64,000 bases of DNA, taken from assembly GCA_000508965.1 (NCBI GenBank), contig BAHV02000012.1:1-64000 (forward strand). The letters are read 5' to 3'. The notes below the pieces were generated by a model. It saw only the letters and a list, made by a program, of their open reading frames with translations. It ran no database searches and had not been told where the DNA came from. Position numbers and translations under genes: made by a program. The stretch's first letter is position 1; the number at the start of each line of letters is the position of its first letter. Source of the DNA: Dielma sp000508965 (lineage in GTDB: Bacteria > Bacillota_I > Bacilli_A > Erysipelotrichales > Erysipelotrichaceae). Below are positions 60,070 to 64,000 of the stretch, piece by piece.

Positions 60070-61680
60070 ATGAAGTTTAACGCAATGGATCAGCCCTATC
60101 AGCTAAGCCGTTACAGTGTTACGGCCCAGCATGGTATGGTTTGCAGCAGTAGTGCGTTGGCATCTTCTGCAGGATTGGAAATATTGAAAAAGGGCGGGAA
60201 TGCCGTCGATGCCGCGATTGCGGCGGCGGCTGTTCTCACCGTCGTAGAACCCGTCAGTAATGGACTGGGCGGTGATGCCTTTGCGATTGTCTGGATGAAG
60301 GATAAAATGGTTGGCTTAAACGCATCTGGTTATAGTCCAAAGGAAATCTCCATTGATAAACTCAAAGCAGCCGGTTATAATAAAATGCCAAAGCACGGCT
60401 GGCTTCCGGTCACAGTTCCTGGTCAGCCTAAAGCATGGGCGGCGCTTTCCAAGCGTTTTGGCAAGCTGAGCCTTGAAGACGTGTTAGCCCCCGCTATCCG
60501 TTATGCTGAAGAAGGCTATCCGGTTTCTGCTGTTGTTTCCGTTTTGTGGGATAAATATGTTCGTCAGGATTCTAAACTGTTTAAAGATAATTCCATTTTT
60601 GATGAATGGTTTAAAACCTTTACCAAAAATGGTGAGCCTTACCAATTTGGTGAGATCGTTAAATTTAAGAATCATGCGAAGACTCTGCGTTTAATAGCGC
60701 AAAGTAATGCTGATGCTTTTTATAAGGGTGAAATTGCCGATCAGATTGATGCGCAAAGCAAACGTGACGGCGGTTTTATCCGCAAGGAAGATCTGGCTGA
60801 ATATGATGTTGAATGGGTCGATCCGATTCATGTCAGCTACCGCGGCTATGATGTTTGGGAAATCCCGCCGAATGGTCAGGGAATTGTTGCCTTAATGGCA
60901 TTGAATATACTGAAAAATTTTGAGTTCACATCAAGGGATGACACCGATACCGTTCATAAGCAATTCGAAGCGATGAAAATGGCTTTCTCAGACGCTTATG
61001 CGACAGTTACGGACAGTAAGGATATGAAGGTTGATTACCGTTATTATCTCAGTGATGAATACGGTAAGAAACGGGCGGCTGAAATCACTAATCAGGCTCA
61101 GCAGCCAAAACCGGTAGAACCGCCGAAAAGCGGTACGGTTTATCTGTGCACTGCCGATGATGAAGGAAACATGGTCTCCTACATTCAAAGCAATTATATG
61201 GATTTTGGCAGCGGCATCGTCATTGAAGATTACGGCATCGCCTTACAGAATCGCGGGCATGATTTTTCCTTAGATCCTGCCAGCATTAATGCTCTGGCAC
61301 CAAGAAAACGCAGTTATCATACAATCATTCCGGGTTTTCTGACAAAAGAGGGCAAGGCCTTAGGACCTTTTGGTGTGATGGGCGGTTATATGCAGCCGCA
61401 GGGCCATGTGCAGGTTATGATGAATCTGATTGATTTTCATTTGAATCCGCAGATGTGTCTCGATGCGCCGAGGTGGCAATGGAAAGAGGGCATTCGTTTC
61501 GATGTTGAACCGGATGTTCCTGAAGCATTGATCGAAGCGCTGAAAAAGCGCGGTCATCAGATGGTTGCAGCGGAAAACAAGCTGTCTTTTGGCCGGGCTG
61601 AAATGATTTTAAGAATGGAAAATGGTGTCTACATCGGCGCCTGCGAATCGCGTACCGATGGCAGTGTCGCCAGTTACTAA
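60070..61680 (+). CDS. Gamma-glutamyltransferase-like Ntn hydrolase (YwrD type)
   Basis: A 536-residue proenzyme without a signal peptide. It has GGNAVDAAIAAAAVLTVVEP near the start and the self-cleavage site with the nucleophile Thr356 (SGTVYLCTADDEGNMVS), then QSNYMDFGSGI and LQNRGHDFSLDP. These match the YwrD branch, which lacks the second Thr and His of E. coli GGT (Thr-Val-Tyr instead of Thr-Thr-His). It should cleave a gamma-glutamyl or other amide bond in the cytoplasm. Its place between a PTS and nagA suggests work on an imported amino-sugar conjugate. Confidence 0.9.
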   Translation: MKFNAMDQPYQLSRYSVTAQHGMVCSSSALASSAGLEILKKGGNAVDAAIAAAAVLTVVEPVSNGLGGDAFAIVWMKDKMVGLNASGYSPKEISIDKLKAAGYNKMPKHGWLPVTVPGQPKAWAALSKRFGKLSLEDVLAPAIRYAEEGYPVSAVVSVLWDKYVRQDSKLFKDNSIFDEWFKTFTKNGEPYQFGEIVKFKNHAKTLRLIAQSNADAFYKGEIADQIDAQSKRDGGFIRKEDLAEYDVEWVDPIHVSYRGYDVWEIPPNGQGIVALMALNILKNFEFTSRDDTDTVHKQFEAMKMAFSDAYATVTDSKDMKVDYRYYLSDEYGKKRAAEITNQAQQPKPVEPPKSGTVYLCTADDEGNMVSYIQSNYMDFGSGIVIEDYGIALQNRGHDFSLDPASINALAPRKRSYHTIIPGFLTKEGKALGPFGVMGGYMQPQGHVQVMMNLIDFHLNPQMCLDAPRWQWKEGIRFDVEPDVPEALIEALKKRGHQMVAAENKLSFGRAEMILRMENGVYIGACESRTDGSVASY

Positions 61681-61685
61681 GAAAG

Positions 61686-61708
61686 AAAGACTTTAAGAGT
61701 CTTTTTTT
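61686..61708 (+). terminator. Terminator/attenuator after the GGT gene
   Basis: AAAGACT (61686-61692) pairs with AGTCTTT (61698-61704), then T to 61708. nagA follows 36 bases later; no promoter is evident, so this may lower but not stop nagA expression. Confidence 0.65.
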
Positions 61709-61743
61709 CAAAATAGTCAATCTTTGATAAAGGATGTGAAACG

Positions 61744-62931
61744 ATGAAAGAAATATTTAAAGCCGGCAGAATTTACACTGAACAGCAGACAATGGATGAT
61801 GCTTATTTGGTTGTTGAAGACGGCCGGATCAGTGAGCTGCTTGATGATTATACTGGCATGCTGCCAGTGCATGATCACACGGATAAAATTATCATTCCGG
61901 GGATCATCGATATTCATTCCCATGGCTGCATGGGCTATTCCGCAACGTGTAAAGACATGGATGAGGTATATGGGTTTACCAAGGCCATTGCCGCAACTGG
62001 TGTCACCGGCGTTTTCGCAACCACTCAGGAATTTGACAGTATGGCTAAGGTTGCCGATGTAATTGATTCCGGTATTGTTAAGGGATCGCGCATTCTTGGC
62101 ATACAGGCTGAGGGGCCTTTCCGTCATCCTAAATATATGGGTGCCAGCAAAGGCTTTGACTGGCCTAAGCCAAGTGTTGATTATGCGAAACAAATGAATG
62201 AAGCTGCCAAAGGCCATCTGAAATATATGTCAGTATCGACAGATCTTGAGGGAATTGAAGCTGTTATGCAGTATTTACTGAGTCAAAACATTCGCATTGC
62301 TGCCGGTCATACCGATGCTGATTATGAAGAAATGAAAAAAGGCTTTAAAATGGGCGCTACCAGCATTTCCCATTTCGGTAATGCGATGCGGCCGATTCAT
62401 CAGCGCAGCGGCGGTGCCATAACCGCTTGCTTATTAGATGAAGATATCATTCTGGAAATCATCTGTGATCATGTGCATCTGGCTCCGGAAATCATCGATT
62501 TATATTTCAGAGTCAAAGACAGTGAGCATTTTATTCTGATTTCTGATTCATCAGAGCTTGCCTGTATGCCGGCGGGCCGATATTATGCAAGAGGTAAAGA
62601 ACGCATCGTAACTGAAGCGGGACACATTGTGCTTGATGATGGTACGATCAGCGGCAGCGGACAATATGTTTTATATGACATGCGCAATCTGATCTTTAAA
62701 CACCAGATACCTGCCGATAAAGTGATTAAAATGGCTTCGCTGCAGCCAGCCAAATATTTTCATTTAGAAGAAAAGAAAGGCAGTATCGCGATCGGCAAGG
62801 ACGCTGATTTTGTCATTCTCGATCAGGATTGGCATGTTGTTCAAACATATGTCGAGGGAATAAAACAGTATGATTTTCAAATCCATACACAGCTGATCAA
62901 TCCAGCCATGAAGAATCTGCTGGCTGTTTAA
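61744..62931 (+). CDS. nagA: N-acetylglucosamine-6-phosphate deacetylase
   Basis: A 395-residue amidohydrolase: IIDIHSHGCMG (metal site), GIQAEGPF with the metal Glu, AAGHTDADYEE, SISHFGNAM, CDHVHLAPE and ISDSSELACMPAGRY. It converts GlcNAc-6-phosphate to glucosamine-6-phosphate and acetate. Several positions differ from textbook NagA (SHFGNAM for HLFNAM, ISDSS for VTDA), so a related N-acyl amino-sugar phosphate may be the substrate. nagB is not in the window. Confidence 0.85.
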   Translation: MKEIFKAGRIYTEQQTMDDAYLVVEDGRISELLDDYTGMLPVHDHTDKIIIPGIIDIHSHGCMGYSATCKDMDEVYGFTKAIAATGVTGVFATTQEFDSMAKVADVIDSGIVKGSRILGIQAEGPFRHPKYMGASKGFDWPKPSVDYAKQMNEAAKGHLKYMSVSTDLEGIEAVMQYLLSQNIRIAAGHTDADYEEMKKGFKMGATSISHFGNAMRPIHQRSGGAITACLLDEDIILEIICDHVHLAPEIIDLYFRVKDSEHFILISDSSELACMPAGRYYARGKERIVTEAGHIVLDDGTISGSGQYVLYDMRNLIFKHQIPADKVIKMASLQPAKYFHLEEKKGSIAIGKDADFVILDQDWHVVQTYVEGIKQYDFQIHTQLINPAMKNLLAV

Positions 62932-62958
62932 AAACCTAAAAATTAATCAAATTTAGGG

Positions 62959-62987
62959 TTGACAATTCTGAAAGCGCATACTATTAT
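62959..62987 (+). promoter_or_regulatory. Promoter of the antiterminator gene
   Basis: TTGACA (62959-62964), 17 bases, TATTAT (62982-62987): the strongest match in the sugar region. The transcript would start near 62994, just before the RAT sequence. Confidence 0.85.
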
Positions 62988-63001
62988 AGACAATGTAAAT
63001 A

Positions 63002-63027
63002 GGTTAGTTACTCTTTGAGGCTTGTCC
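63002..63027 (+). promoter_or_regulatory. RAT (ribonucleic antiterminator) site
   Basis: The stretch from GGTTAGTTACT (63002-63012) to AGGCTTGTCC (63018-63027) matches the RAT plan of BglG/SacY/LicT targets (GGATTGTTACT...AGGCAAAACC), with CTC/GAG as the upper stem. It overlaps the 5' arm of the following terminator, as needed for mutually exclusive folding. Confidence 0.75.
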
Positions 63028-63077
63028 TAGAACACAAATATTTTTTGTGTTGCTGGCGGCATCGAAGAGTTTTTTTT
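63010..63077 (+). terminator. RAT-controlled terminator in the licT leader
   Basis: ACTCTTTGA (63010-63018) pairs with TCGAAGAGT (63062-63070), closing a long hairpin with an inner AACACAAA/TTTGTGTT stem, and is followed by T8. Binding of the antiterminator to the RAT would hide the 5' arm. Confidence 0.8.
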
Positions 63078-63093
63078 ATAGGCGGGTGAAACT

Positions 63094-63909
63094 ATGAGAG
63101 TGATTAAAAATATTCATAACAATATATCTTTATGCCTTGATTCTAAGGGAAATGAAGTAATCGCATTTGGTAAAGGGATCGGTTTTAGAAAGCCGCCTTA
63201 TGATATCCCTGTTTCGCAGATTGAACGTACTTTCTATAATGCGAATCCCATTCTTGTCGATACTTTATCACAGATTCCGGAAGCAATTATTCAAGTCAGT
63301 ACCGATATTATTGATTACGCAAATCAATTGCTGAACGGTAAATTTAACGATAATCTGATATTTACACTGGCAGATCATATTATGTTCAGTATGAAGCGTC
63401 AGAAAGAGCATATCAATATCAATCTGCCGCTGGCCCATGAGGTCAAGCATATGTATCCAACGGAAATCAAAATCGGTGAATATGCGTTAAAAATTATAAA
63501 AGAAAAACTAAATGTCGAGCTGCCGAAACAGGAAGCCGCCATCATCACCCTGCATGTGATCGATTATGGTTTGGTTGATAATCAGCTGACCAACAGCAAC
63601 AGTCAAAGCAGAATCGATCAATGCGCGGAAATCGTAGAAGAATGTATGAATTTAAAAATCGATAAGGAAGGGTTTAATTATTCAAGATTTGTTTCACATA
63701 TGTATTATTTATTAGATCGTGTCGCAAATAACAAAGAAATTAAAACACAGAATCAAAAAATGTTTGATCAATTGATTCTTGAATATCCCCAAACTTATGA
63801 ATGTGCAATAAGAATATGTAAAGCATTGGAAATTAAACTTAATGATGAAGAATTGCTGTATTTAATTCTGCATGTAAATCGTTTAAGCAGCAGAGAAGAA
63901 ACCCTTTAA
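63094..63909 (+). CDS. licT: BglG/LicT-family transcription antiterminator
   Basis: A 271-residue protein: RNA-binding CAT domain at 1-55 (VIKNIHNNISLCLDSKGNEVIAFGKGIGF in part), PRD1 about 65-170 with conserved His in LPLAHEVKHMYP, PRD2 about 175-271 with VSHMYYLLDRV. PTS phosphorylation of the PRDs controls binding to RAT RNA. A RAT lies in its own leader, so it is probably autoregulated and also acts on the PTS gene that begins at the window end. GGGTGA precedes the ATG. Confidence 0.92.
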   Translation: MRVIKNIHNNISLCLDSKGNEVIAFGKGIGFRKPPYDIPVSQIERTFYNANPILVDTLSQIPEAIIQVSTDIIDYANQLLNGKFNDNLIFTLADHIMFSMKRQKEHININLPLAHEVKHMYPTEIKIGEYALKIIKEKLNVELPKQEAAIITLHVIDYGLVDNQLTNSNSQSRIDQCAEIVEECMNLKIDKEGFNYSRFVSHMYYLLDRVANNKEIKTQNQKMFDQLILEYPQTYECAIRICKALEIKLNDEELLYLILHVNRLSSREETL

Positions 63910-63976
63910 GTTTTTTACGAACCATTGGCGCCGATGAATTCGAAAAAAATAGATAGCTGTAAGGAGGAAACACAAA

Positions 63977-64000
63977 GTGGCTAAAAAGAATTATGATGAA
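63977..64000 (+). CDS. Start of next gene, possibly a beta-glucoside/glucose-type PTS permease (partial)
   Basis: AAGGAGG stands nine bases before GTG 63977, and eight codons are in the window (MAKKNYDE). This start is common in PTS EIIBC permeases of the glucose/beta-glucoside superfamily, and such a gene is expected after a licT. Eight residues are too few for a firm call. Confidence 0.5.

Noticed and set aside
60070..61680. Exported (periplasmic type) GGT for glutathione use
   Set aside because: There is no signal peptide; the sequence starts directly with cytoplasmic-type residues.
61717..62217. A 166-codon open frame antisense to nagA
   Set aside because: Antisense to conserved nagA motifs, no ribosome binding site and no recognisable protein pattern.
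63910..63976. Second RAT/terminator before the last partial gene
   Set aside because: An imperfect TTTTTTACGAA..TTCGAAAAAA repeat is present, but no RAT-like sequence and no T run in the right place.
1..64000. CRISPR array, insertion sequence, rRNA operon or prophage
   Set aside because: No repeat-spacer series, transposase motifs, terminal inverted repeats, rRNA sequence or phage structural genes were seen.

Overview
The window reads as a stretch of chromosome from a low-to-medium G+C Firmicute, most likely of the Erysipelotrichia. The family assignment is an inference. It rests on Bacillus-like gene order with many losses, a short SMC, sigma-A style promoters (TTGxxx-17-TATAAT, often with an extended TGn) and GGAGG/GAGGTGAT ribosome binding sites. 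Almost all genes are on the + strand; four reliable ones are on the - strand. No phage, insertion sequence, CRISPR array or rRNA is visible.

Layout. (1) 1-3.3 kb: the tail of a tRNA cluster (Cys, Leu), a zinc-ribbon membrane protein, an LRR protein, RlmA and two type IV pilin-like genes. (2) 3.4-11.4 kb: ffh-rpsP-khpA-rimM-trmD-rplS, two tandem signal peptidases, rbgA-rnhB, a third pilin-like gene and dprA. (3) 11.4-25.2 kb: topA-trmFO-xerC, rpsB-tsf, pyrH-frr-uppS-cdsA-dxr-rseP (translation start-up, then isoprenoid and phospholipid synthesis), and a TopB-type topoisomerase. (4) 25.4-33.3 kb: an unknown membrane protein, a hemolysin III family protein (-), smc-ftsY-ylxM, ackA and nrnA. (5) 33.3-38.8 kb: dnaE and rplU-prp-rpmA-obgE. 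(6) 38.9-45.2 kb: an accessory block of exported lipoproteins, namely an FMN-binding protein with two flavinylation motifs, three paralogous unknown lipoproteins and a 14-codon remnant of what may be a fourth. (7) 45.4-55.6 kb: exoA, a HAD phosphatase, ruvAB, a YrzE-like protein, a DUF421 protein, a lipid/oligosaccharide flippase, a ComN-like protein, recJ, apt and relA. This follows the Bacillus ruvA-to-relA order without queA-tgt-yajC and secDF. (8) 55.8-64 kb: a two-gene chromate transporter, then a sugar-uptake region with a GntR/UTRA regulator facing a mannose-family PTS (IIC-IID-IIB), a YwrD-like gamma-glutamyltransferase and NagA. It ends with a BglG/LicT antiterminator behind its own RAT/terminator leader and the first codons of another gene.

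How the parts work together. Regions 2, 3, 5 and 7 are housekeeping: SRP targeting, ribosome parts and their maturation (RimM, TrmD, RbgA, Obg, Prp processing L27), and chromosome handling (SMC, TopA, XerC, RuvAB, RecJ, DnaE). The adaptive content is the exported layer (pilins, lipoproteins, flavoprotein) and the amino-sugar uptake region. There, import and phosphorylation by the PTS is probably followed by an amide-bond-cleaving Ntn hydrolase and by deacetylation of GlcNAc-6-phosphate. The most novel material is the pilin trio with its Cys-closed C-terminal loops, the lipoprotein family at 40.3-45.2 kb, the PTS-GGT-NagA operon, and several compact regulatory arrangements (ffh terminator fused to the rpsP promoter, palindrome inside the chrA promoter, RAT leader).
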